DNA of 64,000 nucleotides from Acidobacteriota bacterium (GTDB lineage: Bacteria; Acidobacteriota; Holophagae; Holophagales; Holophagaceae), in NCBI GenBank assembly GCA_016195985.1, contig JACPYP010000006.1, positions 1 through 64,000 of the forward strand. The letters run 5' to 3'. A model generated the notes under the pieces. That model worked only from the letters and a program-made list of their open reading frames with translations. It was not told the DNA's origin and did not search any database. Every line of letters begins with the position of its first letter. The stretch's first letter is position 1. Below, piece after piece: positions 9,880 to 18,958 of the stretch. A program made the translations under genes and the position numbers.

Positions 9880-10152
9880 ATCCGGTCCTTCCATGTCATT
9901 TGAAGGTGGGTTGAGTTCTGCGATTGCCGTCAAAGCGATTGCCCCGCGTACGATTGGACAGGATGACCCAATGTCCTTGGTTTAACATAAAAATTGATAT
10001 TAAACATATATCCATTGAATTTTTAAGCCAGACTCGTTCTCCACTCACGAACATAGCTAATCACGGTTTGATCCACTCTCGCCGGCTCCTTTCGAATGGT
10101 TTGCGCTCCAGGGCGGTCCACCGAAGTGCCGTATCACCTTGTTTCCGTACAT
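9880..10152. other. Intergenic region with AT-rich core
   Basis: No convincing gene. Positions about 9975-10035 are strikingly AT-rich for this genome and contain a small inverted repeat, GTTTAA...TTAAAC (about 9980-10005). This is a plausible promoter or operator region for the minus-strand MFS gene. The rest, to 10152, has no recognisable feature. Confidence 0.4.
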
Positions 10153-10180
10153 GCGAACGCCCGCTTCGGCGGGCGTTCGC
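10153..10180 (-). terminator. Hairpin downstream of ilvE
   Basis: A perfect 12-bp stem (GCGAACGCCCGC) with a 4-base loop starts 15 bp after the ilvE stop. No T-run follows on the minus strand, so it may act as a weak or factor-assisted terminator or as an mRNA-end stabiliser. Confidence 0.6.
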
Positions 10181-10195
10181 AGAGGGCAGCCGGGA

Positions 10196-11305
10196 TCAGA
10201 CGATCTTCGTCATCCAGCCGTGGGTGTCGGGGGTGACGCCGTGCTGCAGGTTCAGCAGGGACTCACGCAGCTTGGCGGCCACGGGGCCGGTCTGGCCCTG
10301 GTTGATGTCCCAGTTGCCGGTGCGGGACTTCACGTGGCCCACGGGGGTGATGACGGCGGCGGTGCCGCAGGCGAAGGCTTCCGTCATGCGGCCCTCGGCG
10401 ACGGCCTTGCGCCACTCCTCCACGGTGATCTTGCGCTCCTCGGCCTTGTAGCCCAGTTCGCGGGCCAGCTGCAGCAGGCTGTCGCGGGTGATGCCGGGCA
10501 GCAGGGTGCCGGTGAGCTCGGGCGTGACGACGATCGTCTCGCCCTTCTCCTGGTAGACGAAGAAGATGTTCATGCCGCCCATCTCTTCGATGTTCTTGCG
10601 CTCGATGGCGTCGAGCCACACCACCTGGTCGCAGCCCTCTTCCTTGGCCTGGCGCTGGGCCACGAGGCTGGCGGCGTAGTTGCCGGCGCACTTGGCGAAA
10701 CCGGTGCCGCCGGGCGCGGCGCGGACGTAGTCCTCGGAGATCCACACGGTCACGGGCTTCACGCCCTGAGGGAAGTAGGCGCCGCTGGGGCTGGCCAGCA
10801 GCACGAACAGGTACTCGTTGCTGGGGCGCACGCCCAGAGCCGCTTCGGTGGCGATCATGAGGGGGCGCAGGTAGAGGCTTTCACCAATCGCGCCGGGCAC
10901 CCAGGCCTTGTCCTGGTTGATGAGGGCCTTGGCGGCGCCGATGAAGATCTCCTCGGGCAGCTCGGGCATGGCCAGGCGCGCGGCCGAGGCGTTGAAGCGG
11001 CGGGAATTCGCGTCGGGGCGGAAGGAGGCGATGCTGCCGTCGGGCTGCTTGTAGGCCTTGAACCCTTCGAAGATGGCCTGGCCGTAGTGCAGCACCGAGG
11101 AGGCCGGATCCATCTCAATGGGACCGTAAGCCTTCAGCACGCCCTGGCCCCAGCCCTTGCCCTCGACGTAGGGCACCACCACCATGTGATCGGTGAAGAT
11201 GCGGCCGAAGCCGGGATTGGTCATGCGCTTGGCGCGCTCTTCGGCGCTGGCAGGATGGGTCGAGGGCTGGATCTCGATCGTGGCGTCATTCATGGTGAGA
11301 CTCAC
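10196..11305 (-). CDS. ilvE: Branched-chain amino acid aminotransferase
   Basis: 369 aa, class IV PLP-dependent aminotransferase that transfers amino groups between Leu/Ile/Val and 2-oxoglutarate. The PLP lysine is probably Lys205 in GFAKCAGNYAAS. YGQAIFEGFKAY (74-85), LYLRPL (144-149) and the C-terminal FACGTAAVITPV are family signatures. The length fits the BCAT1/IlvE-II type of about 360 aa. The GTG start at 11305 is chosen because AAGGAG sits exactly 5 nt upstream; the ATG four codons later is 17 nt away. It lies 28 bp downstream of the MocR-type gene on the same strand and is probably cotranscribed with it. It acts in the cytoplasm. Confidence 0.93.
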   Translation of the reverse strand: MSLTMNDATIEIQPSTHPASAEERAKRMTNPGFGRIFTDHMVVVPYVEGKGWGQGVLKAYGPIEMDPASSVLHYGQAIFEGFKAYKQPDGSIASFRPDANSRRFNASAARLAMPELPEEIFIGAAKALINQDKAWVPGAIGESLYLRPLMIATEAALGVRPSNEYLFVLLASPSGAYFPQGVKPVTVWISEDYVRAAPGGTGFAKCAGNYAASLVAQRQAKEEGCDQVVWLDAIERKNIEEMGGMNIFFVYQEKGETIVVTPELTGTLLPGITRDSLLQLARELGYKAEERKITVEEWRKAVAEGRMTEAFACGTAAVITPVGHVKSRTGNWDINQGQTGPVAAKLRESLLNLQHGVTPDTHGWMTKIV

Positions 11306-11333
11306 AGGTGCTCCTTGTAGAGAGAGGATCGGA

Positions 11334-12803
11334 TCAGGCCCGGTGGACCAAGTGGCCCAACCGCGCGATGGCGTCCCGGGTGGTCGCGGGGTCGTGGGTG
11401 GAGAAGTTGAGGCGGAGGCAGTTGGTGCCCCGGCCGTCGGCGAAGAAGAGGGGCCCTGGGGCGAAGCCCAGGCCATGCTGGAGCGCGTCGCGGTGCAGAT
11501 CCAGGGCAGAGAAATCCTCGGGCATCACCACCCAGAGGTGCATGCCGCCCTTGGGCTCGGAAACCTGGGTGCCCGGGGGAAAGTGCTCCGCGAGGGCTTC
11601 GATCATGGCGTCGCGTCGCTCCTTCAGCGAACGGCGCAGCCGGGCCAGGTGGCGCCGGAAGCCGCCCGTGTCGAGGAACCGCGCCACCACCGCTTGCATG
11701 AGGGGCGGCTGGGCGATGGTCTGCACTTCCTGGATGGGCGCCATGCGGCGCAGCAGGTCGTCCTTGGCGATGAGGTAGCCCATGCGCAGGCCCGCGGCCA
11801 GGGATTTGGAGAAGCTGCCCAGGTGGATGACGTGGTCGGCGCCTTCCAGCCGTCGAAAGGGCGGCAGGGAGTTGCCGGAGAAGCGCAGATCGCCATAGGC
11901 CGAATCCGTCACGAGGATCACGCCGTGCGCGCGGGTGAGGGCCAGCACCCGCTCGCGGCGGGCCTTGGACTGCGTCATGCCCGTGGGATTGTGGAAGCTG
12001 GGCACAGTGAAGAGCATTTTGGCTTCGCTGCGCTGCAGGGCCGAGGCCAGGCGCTCGGGATCGAGGCCCTGGCGGTCCACGGGCACTGGCACTGCCTCGC
12101 GGCCCAGGGCCCGGATCAGGGCCAGGATGCCCACGTAGCAGGGGCTTTCCACCAGCACGCGGTCGCCGGGCACCGTGAAGGATTCCAGCGACAGGGCCAG
12201 GCCTGACTGGGCCCCGGGAATGGCGCGGATGCCCCAGCCCTCGTCGATGGGCTCGCCTTCGGAAGCCAGCCAGCGGCCCACGGCCTCCAGGTAGGGAAGG
12301 TAGCCCGCCGGCGCGGAGTAGACCCAGGCCTCGGAACCCAATTCCTTGAACACCTGGGCCGCGAGGCGCCGCAGCTGCTCGCCCGGCACCAGGTCGGAGG
12401 GGATGAATCCGGCGGAAAAGCTCACCAGGTGGCGGTCCTGCACGCGCTCCAGCGTTTCCCCCAGCCAGGAGCCGAGTTCGCCGTCATGGGCCAGGAGCGG
12501 CGAGCCCTCGAAGGGGAACTCGCTGCTGGCCCGCAGCCCCGGGGCCTCCGGCAGCCGGGGCGCCACGAAGCTGCCCCTGCCCTGTACCGTCTGAATCCAA
12601 CCGGTGCGCTTGAGCCCTGCCAGGGCCTTCAGCACCGTCAGGCGGTGCACCCCCCAGCGCTGGGCCAGCTCCGGCACCGCGGGCAGCCGTGAACCTGGCC
12701 GCCACTCTCCCTGTTGAATCAGGCCGCGGAGCCGCCTCTGCAGTTGCAGATAGAGGGGGCTGGACGCGCCAGGGTCGAGGGTGGGATCGAGAACCATCCC
12801 CAT
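11334..12803 (-). CDS. MocR-type GntR/aminotransferase transcriptional regulator
   Basis: 489 aa. Residues 15-80 are a GntR winged helix (YLQLQRRLRGLI, GSRLPAVPELAQRWGVHR). Residues about 110-489 are a fold-type I aminotransferase domain with HNPTG (271-275), TDSAYGD (299-305) and the PLP lysine Lys333 in SFSKSLAAGLR. MocR proteins sense PLP or an amino-acid adduct and control a neighbouring gene. Here the neighbours are ilvE downstream and a divergent lipoprotein gene. An alternative is a stand-alone aminotransferase of the 2-aminoadipate type with a regulatory N-terminus. No strong ribosome-binding site precedes the ATG at 12803, and another ATG lies two codons in. Confidence 0.88.
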   Translation of the reverse strand: MGMVLDPTLDPGASSPLYLQLQRRLRGLIQQGEWRPGSRLPAVPELAQRWGVHRLTVLKALAGLKRTGWIQTVQGRGSFVAPRLPEAPGLRASSEFPFEGSPLLAHDGELGSWLGETLERVQDRHLVSFSAGFIPSDLVPGEQLRRLAAQVFKELGSEAWVYSAPAGYLPYLEAVGRWLASEGEPIDEGWGIRAIPGAQSGLALSLESFTVPGDRVLVESPCYVGILALIRALGREAVPVPVDRQGLDPERLASALQRSEAKMLFTVPSFHNPTGMTQSKARRERVLALTRAHGVILVTDSAYGDLRFSGNSLPPFRRLEGADHVIHLGSFSKSLAAGLRMGYLIAKDDLLRRMAPIQEVQTIAQPPLMQAVVARFLDTGGFRRHLARLRRSLKERRDAMIEALAEHFPPGTQVSEPKGGMHLWVVMPEDFSALDLHRDALQHGLGFAPGPLFFADGRGTNCLRLNFSTHDPATTRDAIARLGHLVHRA

Positions 12804-12977
12804 CAGGATCAGCCGAAAACCCCTCCAATTCCAAGAAAGGAAATGAAAATCACAGCCCAGGGCAGACCATCCGGGCGGCCGGAAGAAAACCCCAACATTC
12901 CCCAGACCACCCTAGACCAATCCTGAGTTCAACCTTTCCGGCTTTTCCGGCATCCATACTGGTGATCTGGAGGTTTC

Positions 12978-13523
12978 ATGCGCGCCCTGCCCCTGTCCGC
13001 CGCCCTGCTTTCCCTGGCCTTGCTGGGGGCCTGCCAGGGCTACAACGTCACCTATGACTACGATGTGACCGCCTCCTACGCCAAGTACAAGACCTTCGAC
13101 TACTACGCCTCGAAGAAGGGCACCGGCGGCACCACCAGCCTCATGGACAAGCGCGTCCGGGCAGCCGTGGAAAAGGAACTGCAGGCCAAGGGCTTCGTCA
13201 TGGATACCAAAGCTGATCCGGATTTCCTGGTGACCTACTACCCGGTGATCACCAACCACAAGGTGCGCACCACCGTCCGAAGCGGCTGGGGCTGGGGTTG
13301 GGGCTACCGGCCCTTCTACGGCGGCATGGGCGTGAGCAGCAGCCAAGTGCACAACTACAAGGAAGGCACCATCGTCATCGAGATCGTGGATTTCAAGTCC
13401 AACCAGATGATCTGGCAGGGCGCCGCCGCGGGCGCCCTCACGGGCCTGAACAACCCCGAGGACGCCGACGAGGTGGTGCCCAAGGCCGTGAAGGATATCC
13501 TGGCCAAGTTCCCGCCGAGGTAG
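12978..13523 (+). CDS. DUF4136 family lipoprotein
   Basis: 181 aa. GGAGG lies just ahead of the ATG. The signal peptide ends in the lipobox LGAC (Cys19), so the mature protein is probably anchored to a membrane facing the periplasm. The DUF4136 pattern is clear: an early YDVTASYAKYKTFDYY segment, DKRVRAAVEKELQAKGF, DFLVTYY, and near the end GTIVIEIVDFKSNQMIWQG and VPKAVKDILAKFPPR. A Gly/Trp run (GWGWGWGYRPFYGG) sits in the middle. The family's biochemical role is unknown. It is transcribed divergently from the mocR-type gene across a 174-bp region that should hold both promoters. Confidence 0.85.
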   Translation: MRALPLSAALLSLALLGACQGYNVTYDYDVTASYAKYKTFDYYASKKGTGGTTSLMDKRVRAAVEKELQAKGFVMDTKADPDFLVTYYPVITNHKVRTTVRSGWGWGWGYRPFYGGMGVSSSQVHNYKEGTIVIEIVDFKSNQMIWQGAAAGALTGLNNPEDADEVVPKAVKDILAKFPPR

Positions 13524-13561
13524 TCCCGCAGGGCGTCGCCGAGGTAGTCCCGCAGGGCGTG
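13514..13561 (+). repeat. 24-bp tandem duplication across a stop codon
   Basis: Two copies of a 24-bp unit (13514-13537 and 13538-13561, one mismatch in the last base). The first copy contains the last codons and the TAG stop of the DUF4136 gene, so the duplication leaves a second, unused stop-like segment downstream. Confidence 0.85.
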
Positions 13562-13647
13562 GGGCCAATCGTGTTGAACGAGGGGCCTGCGGGGTGGACA
13601 CTCCCTTCCTGATCCATCACCTTGGGAGAAACAGCCCAAGGATATTC

Positions 13648-14895
13648 ATGCCCCGCTTCGCCTTGAGACGCGCCTGCCTCGTCTTTCTGCTTGGATCAAC
13701 CCCCTCGTTGCTGCCGTCCCAGACCCCTGAGGAGCGGGTCTGGGTGTCAGCCTGGACGGCGCCGCCCGATTCCGAGGGGCCGCCCCTCAAGGCTCAGACC
13801 ATTCGCCAGATCCTCCGCCCCAGCATCGGCGGTTCGAGCCTGAGGATCCGGCTCTCCAACCTGTTCGGAAAGGCACCGCTCACCCTTGGCCCCGTGCATG
13901 TGGCGGTGCACGCCACGGGATCAGCCATCCAGCCGGGCAGCGATCTGGCCATGACTTTCGGTGGCAAGACGACCCTGACCATCCCCATGGGTGGCAGCGC
14001 CCTCAGCGACCCGGTCCCCATGAAAGTCGTCGCCCTTCAGGAACTGGCCGTGAGCCTGAACCTGCCCTCAGATGTCCCAGCCTCGACCATCCATGGATTC
14101 GGAAACCGGACCGCCTCCTTTTTCCCCGGCGCCGATGCCACCGCCGCTGTGGCCTTCCCCGCGGGGAGTACCGATGACAGCCGCTACTTCCTCACGGATG
14201 TCGACGTGGCCGCCGGCCCAGGGGCCATGGCCGTGGTGGCCTTCGGCGATTCCATCACCGATGGCGTGGGATCCAGGCTCGACGGCTACGGGAGATGGCC
14301 CGACGCGCTCGCAGCGAAGCTGCAAAACGACCCGGCGATGGCCTCCATCAGCGTCGTCAACGCAGGCATCGCGGGGAACCGGATCCTGAATGACGGAGTC
14401 GATCCCTTCGTGGGTCCAAGCGGGCTTGCGCGCCTCGACCGCGATGCCCTCGACAAGCCAGGCGCGCGCTGGATTCTGCTACTGGCTGGAAGCAATGACA
14501 TCAGTGCTTCCGACATGCTGCCTTTGCCGAAAGATCAGGTATCGGCCCCCCAGATCATCGAGGGCATGAAACGCCTCATCGCGCGCGCCCATGCCAGGGG
14601 CCTCAAGGTCATGGGTGCCACCCTGCTGCCCAAGGCTGGCGTCGGGAAACCCTTCAAGCACACGGAAGCAGGCGCGGCCAAGCGTGTGGCGCTCAACGCC
14701 TGGATCCGCCACTCCGGCGCCTTCGATGCGATCGTCGATTTCGAGCAGGCGATGCGCGATCCCGCCCGCCCGGACCGCCTCCTTCCCGCCTATGACAGCG
14801 GCGACCACCTGCATCCGAACGAGGACGGGTACCAGGCCATGGCGGCCCTGGTGCACTTGCGTCTCTTCGCGGGAAGACCACCGGTACGCCCTTGA
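13648..14895 (+). CDS. Secreted SGNH/GDSL hydrolase
   Basis: 415 aa from the ATG at 13648, chosen for AAGGA 5 nt upstream; an in-frame ATG 54 nt earlier has none. The signal peptide is FALRRACLVFLLGSTPSLLP. SGNH blocks are visible: block I FGDSITDG with nucleophile Ser202, the NAGIAGNR region (block II), GSNDIS (block III) and a C-terminal DHLHPNEDGY with the Asp-His pair (block V). The 190-residue N-terminal part is beta-rich (VSAWTAPP, IRLSNLFG) as in lysophospholipase/rhamnogalacturonan acetylesterase-like members. It probably deacetylates or de-esterifies a polysaccharide or lipid outside the cytoplasm. The substrate is not identifiable. Confidence 0.88.
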   Translation: MPRFALRRACLVFLLGSTPSLLPSQTPEERVWVSAWTAPPDSEGPPLKAQTIRQILRPSIGGSSLRIRLSNLFGKAPLTLGPVHVAVHATGSAIQPGSDLAMTFGGKTTLTIPMGGSALSDPVPMKVVALQELAVSLNLPSDVPASTIHGFGNRTASFFPGADATAAVAFPAGSTDDSRYFLTDVDVAAGPGAMAVVAFGDSITDGVGSRLDGYGRWPDALAAKLQNDPAMASISVVNAGIAGNRILNDGVDPFVGPSGLARLDRDALDKPGARWILLLAGSNDISASDMLPLPKDQVSAPQIIEGMKRLIARAHARGLKVMGATLLPKAGVGKPFKHTEAGAAKRVALNAWIRHSGAFDAIVDFEQAMRDPARPDRLLPAYDSGDHLHPNEDGYQAMAALVHLRLFAGRPPVRP

Positions 14896-15104
14896 AGGGT
14901 GGCGCCGTCGACGGATTCCCAGAGGCGGCAAAGGGGACTCCGCCAGCCTGGGGCAGCCCGGGCCCAGGCAGGGGCCATCCGCCTGGAAGCCCGGTGGGCC
15001 TTGGCCCACCATGAGAGCACCTCACCGAAAGGCGCCCTCTGCGAAGCATCCCCGCATATCTCTGGTTCCGCGCCTCAGCGCAGCAACCGGCCCGCAGCCT
15101 CACC

Positions 15105-15881
15105 GTGATCCGCATCGCGGTGGCCCTGCTGCTGCTGGCCCACCCCATCCACGCGCTGCTGCATCCTGCGGAGATCCGCAACCTGGGCGGGTTCCTGTCC
15201 GCCCACCACCTGCCGGTGGGATACGGCCTGGCCTGGGGGGTGGTGATTCTGCAAACCCTCGGCTCCCTGGCCCTGCTGGCCGGACGCTTCACGATCCCGG
15301 CCTGTCTCGGCCATCTGCTGGTGTTGGCCGCAGGCATCGGGCTGGTGCACGCGCCGAACTGGTACGTGGTGGGCGGAGCCTCGGAGCCCGGGCATCCCGG
15401 CGCCGAGTACAGCGCCCTGTTGATGGCCTGCCTCCTGGGCCTGCTCTGGGCCCAGGCGCGGCGCTCCCGGCCAGATGACGAGGACGCCTCGTCCCGTCAG
15501 GGCCTCGGCCTGGTGCGCATCGCCGCGGCCGCCGTGGTCGCCGCCCACCCCTTGCACGGCTTCATCCATCCCGAAGGCCTCCCCGCCTTCGGCCAGTTCC
15601 TGCAGAGCCTGGGCTTTCCCTTCGGCCTTCAACTGGTGTGGGCGGTCCTGCTCATCCAGACCGGCTGTTCCGCGGCCCTCCTGGCCCGGCGTCTGGTGGT
15701 GCCGGCCTGCCTCGGGCACATCTTCATCCTGGCCATGGGCATCCGGACCGTCCACGCCCCCCGCTGGTTCGTGGTGGGCCCCGGAGAAAACGGCATGGAA
15801 TTCAGCCTGCTGCTCATCGCCTGCTTCTTCGGCGTGGTGCTGGCGCACTGGCGGAGAGTAAGCCCAGCGCACCGGCCCTGA
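15105..15881 (+). CDS. Membrane protein made of two DoxX-like repeats
   Basis: 258 aa, starting at GTG 15105; no strong ribosome-binding site was found, so the start is uncertain. The two halves (about 1-118 and 135-252) match closely: RIAVALLLLAHPIHALLHP versus RIAAAAVVAAHPLHGFIHP, then VPACLGH or IPACLGH and VHAPNWYVVG or VHAPRWFVVG. Each half has about four hydrophobic segments, as expected for one DoxX/DoxD-like unit, so the protein is an internal duplication with about eight membrane spans. The connecting segment (RRSRPDDEDASSRQ) is charged. The function is unknown; the DoxX superfamily is linked to thiol or quinone redox. It ends 4 bp from the convergent S37 peptidase gene. Confidence 0.75.
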   Translation: MIRIAVALLLLAHPIHALLHPAEIRNLGGFLSAHHLPVGYGLAWGVVILQTLGSLALLAGRFTIPACLGHLLVLAAGIGLVHAPNWYVVGGASEPGHPGAEYSALLMACLLGLLWAQARRSRPDDEDASSRQGLGLVRIAAAAVVAAHPLHGFIHPEGLPAFGQFLQSLGFPFGLQLVWAVLLIQTGCSAALLARRLVVPACLGHIFILAMGIRTVHAPRWFVVGPGENGMEFSLLLIACFFGVVLAHWRRVSPAHRP

Positions 15882-15885
15882 GCCT

Positions 15886-17643
15886 TTATCGTTGCAGGCG
15901 GTGCAAGTCGAGAAATGTTTCATTCGCATCGATAAGGGGTGGTTGGGCGGTGGCGGTCCGGGCCTGAATCCGCTCCGGCTGCACGGTCACTCCCATCCAT
16001 CCAGACAAGAGTACGTAGGCTTCTGTGCGCTGCGGGTCCGGCAAGGTGGCCAGCCTCGCGCCATGGTTGCCACCGGGGACGATGTAAAGATGGTTGTCCC
16101 GAGCTTGGGCGGCGCTGCCAAGCACAAAGGCGGCGGCGGTGTAGGGGTCGTTCTCTCCGTAGATGAACATCATGCGGGTGGCCTGATTGGACACCCAAGC
16201 CTGCACATCCAGCATGGCGGCGGAATCGAATACCTTCGGAATGCCGATCGGCGGGAAGGTCCGGGCCGCGTCGGCCCCTGGGTATTTCAGCCCCTTGAGA
16301 TGGGAATCCTTGGTCGCGGGGTAACCCAATTGTGTGGCGGCCTGGAAATAGTAGGGCTGGAAGTAGAGCAGCGTCCTGTCGCCCCAGGCCTTGACCACCC
16401 CAAAAGAGCTGGCATCAAGGAAGGCATACAGATCCGCTGCCGGGGCCGTTGACGCGGGAACGGTGGTAGCCAGCGTGCTGTCGCCAAACTGCCAGAGCGT
16501 GAAAGGCGCCTCGAGTACCGCCAGCTCAAGCGCTTTGTCGGAACCCAGCAGGTCCAGGGTTTCATGACGGTTGGACGCATCGGCTTCGAACAGGGCCCGC
16601 ACCTGCTCCCGGTGGTCGAGCACGGCTTGCTGCCAAGCCTCGATGGCGGCGCGGTTGGCCGCGCCCCCCCTGGCCTGCAGGAAGGGGATGTAGCGGCTAT
16701 CGGTGTCGCCATAGCTCTGCGGCGCCACGTAGGCCAAGGTCGCATCCACATCCTCGGGAAAAAACCGGCGGTGATAGGTAGCAGTCATGCCCCCTTTGCT
16801 GCCACCTGTCGATAGCCATTTCCCTGCGAAGAGCGGCTTGAAGGCCTGGACCACGCGGTGTTCGTCGTGGGCAGCCTGGAAGATGTCCAGCTTGGTCCAA
16901 TCCATGGGAGAAGGGGTAGAGGTGGAGAAGAACCGGTGCTCCACGTAGAGCTGGTTGGCCTGCAGAAGGCGGGTCGGCTCTCCCTGACTGGAGGTGCGTG
17001 GAATGCTGTACCCCGCGGTCGAAAGCACCATGGGCGCCAAGCGGGAGCGATAGAGAAGCGTAAGCGATTGGGGAAAGCTGGCTCCTGAAAAAGCGTGATG
17101 ATCTACGGGCTGAGTGAAGGTGATGTTGAAAAAGCGTGTGCCTGCGACGGTGGCCGTGCCTTCACTGGCCTCGCTTACGCCGGCAACGCCCCGCAAGATT
17201 GCCAGAATGTCCGTGGCTGCATCGGGGAGAGGGGCCGCGCTCACCGCCAGGGCCTGGGCCTGGGCCTGGGCCGAGCCCATGATCACGGTGCCGGGGTTCG
17301 GAACGGGCCTCCCATTCAAAGTCACCTGCAAATTCCAATATCCAGGCTGAGGCGCAAACGCATAGCTGACACTGGACCCAGCCGGATAACTGGCCGTTGC
17401 CGCTGGGTTCCCTGTGACGCCGGCCCCCAGATTCACCGTGAGCGTCCGTAAGACCGCCGGAGATGCCGGATCCTTGCCGTGGCTACAGGCCAGACTTCCC
17501 AGCGCGAGACAGAGGAGAAGGAACACAGTCTTCGGCAATCCTCTGAATGTCTTGGGGCCAGCAAGAAGACTCCGGGCACGGCCCGAACTCGGCCTGGCCC
17601 TCAACGGGAATGTCGCAATCGGCTGATTCTGTGGGAGGGGCAT
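15886..17643 (-). CDS. S37-family (PS-10-like) secreted peptidase, lipoprotein
   Basis: 585 aa, with ATG at 17643 behind GGAGG (6-nt spacer). A long basic N-region precedes the hydrophobic core and a lipobox, LGSLAC, near residue 53. A small beta domain (about 60-135, with an AQAQAQAL stretch) leads to the peptidase. The nucleophile motif GGSKGGM is followed by TYHRRFFPEDVDATLAYVAP, as in Streptomyces prolyl tri/tetrapeptidyl aminopeptidase. The probable Asp is in FIYGENDPY and the His in GGNHGARL. The enzyme should remove short N-terminal peptides ending in Pro, in the periplasm or on the surface. It is convergent with the DoxX-like gene. Confidence 0.85.
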   Translation of the reverse strand: MPLPQNQPIATFPLRARPSSGRARSLLAGPKTFRGLPKTVFLLLCLALGSLACSHGKDPASPAVLRTLTVNLGAGVTGNPAATASYPAGSSVSYAFAPQPGYWNLQVTLNGRPVPNPGTVIMGSAQAQAQALAVSAAPLPDAATDILAILRGVAGVSEASEGTATVAGTRFFNITFTQPVDHHAFSGASFPQSLTLLYRSRLAPMVLSTAGYSIPRTSSQGEPTRLLQANQLYVEHRFFSTSTPSPMDWTKLDIFQAAHDEHRVVQAFKPLFAGKWLSTGGSKGGMTATYHRRFFPEDVDATLAYVAPQSYGDTDSRYIPFLQARGGAANRAAIEAWQQAVLDHREQVRALFEADASNRHETLDLLGSDKALELAVLEAPFTLWQFGDSTLATTVPASTAPAADLYAFLDASSFGVVKAWGDRTLLYFQPYYFQAATQLGYPATKDSHLKGLKYPGADAARTFPPIGIPKVFDSAAMLDVQAWVSNQATRMMFIYGENDPYTAAAFVLGSAAQARDNHLYIVPGGNHGARLATLPDPQRTEAYVLLSGWMGVTVQPERIQARTATAQPPLIDANETFLDLHRLQR

Positions 17644-17865
17644 GCCATTCCTCCATCAAAGGACAAACCGGGACGGTTCGAGTTGAACCGGGCCATCGAT
17701 TTTTGGGGGGGGGGATTCTGAGTATTCAGAACCCCGTTCCGCAATAAGTCCAGCCCTAAGTTTTCGGGGAATTCCCTAGGAGGCCTCGATTCGGCTGGCG
17801 GATCGAACCGCAGGGGTAGGAGCCTCCAAGCGGGGGTAACCTGGAAGTCCCACAAGGAGAGCCCC

Positions 17866-18363
<498 letters not shown>

Positions 18364-18384
18364 CCAGCCGCACGCGGATCACCG

Positions 18385-18410
18385 GCAGGCGGCTCTTCGG
18401 GGCCGCCTGC
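18385..18410 (+). terminator. Hairpin downstream of tpx
   Basis: A 9-bp stem (GCAGGCGGC/GCCGCCTGC) with an 8-base loop starts 21 bp after the tpx stop. There is no T-run, so it is terminator-like only. Confidence 0.5.
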
Positions 18411-18426
18411 TGCATATGGGCCTGCA

Positions 18427-18564
18427 GCTAGTGTGCCTCGCCTGAAATAACTGGATCATTCAGGGCAGCTGGCGAGGCACACTTCCATCGGGGCATGGCC
18501 CCTCTGGCGCATGGGCGCGGGACCGCGCCCATGCTGTCACCCCGCTGGGGGCGCTGCCACGCCC
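18427..18564. repeat. 138-bp multi-hairpin dispersed repeat, copy 1
   Basis: 137 of 138 bases match the copy at 51859-51996. Internal structure: an outer inverted repeat AGTGTGCCTCGCC...GGCGAGGCACACT (about 18431-18482), a short GGGGC/GCCCC hairpin, and a perfect 10-bp stem ATGGGCGCGG/CCGCGCCCAT. The right end overlaps the last codons and the stop of the minus-strand roadblock gene. It could be a REP/MITE-type element or a structured RNA end. Confidence 0.85.
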
Positions 18565-18953
18565 GCGGCTGGCTCCGGGGCGGCCGGCTCCGGAAGGAGC
18601 GCCTGGTGGGCCACCAGCTTCTCGATTTTGGGAATCGCCACGCCCAGCGAAATATTGAGGAACTGAAGATTGGCCTGCGGGCTGCAAGCCAGGAGCAGGG
18701 CCGCGCCTTTGATGGGGCGGACGATGATGCGGGCGCCGCGGTACCGGAAATCGAGCATGGAAACCGGCCCGGTGGCCACCTCCAGCCCCAGGGTTCCGTT
18801 CAAGAGGATGCCGGCGGCCTCGGCGAGATGGCCTGGGTCGAATGCCGGGGGAAAGGCCTGGGTGAGGATGCGGCCTTCCGGGTTGTAGATGAGGCACCCC
18901 ACGATGCCAGGCAGGGTGTTCATCTGATTCAGCAGCGTCTGCATGGAATCCAT
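18537..18953 (-). CDS. Roadblock/LC7-like protein
   Basis: 138 aa from the ATG at 18953; the open frame extends further upstream but is not coding there. The core (MQTLLNQMNTLPGIVGCLIY, then RILTQAFP, MLDFRYRGARIIVRPI and GAALLLACSP) fits a roadblock/LC7 fold like MglB-type GTPase regulators. The tail is Pro/Ala-rich. The final residues, AAPPAG, and the stop lie inside the 138-bp repeat, so the native C-terminus may have been replaced. It starts 5 nt after the stop of the DUF4388/roadblock gene, so the two are translationally coupled. Roadblock proteins usually bind small GTPases; an MglA-like GTPase lies 20 kb away. Confidence 0.7.
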   Translation of the reverse strand: MDSMQTLLNQMNTLPGIVGCLIYNPEGRILTQAFPPAFDPGHLAEAAGILLNGTLGLEVATGPVSMLDFRYRGARIIVRPIKGAALLLACSPQANLQFLNISLGVAIPKIEKLVAHQALLPEPAAPEPAAGVAAPPAG

Positions 18954-18958
18954 CCCAC

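Noticed and set aside
17701-17720. Run of ten G's upstream of the S37 peptidase
   Set aside because: Noted as a possible phase-variation tract, but it lies outside any coding frame and about 60 bp from the start; too little evidence for a switch.
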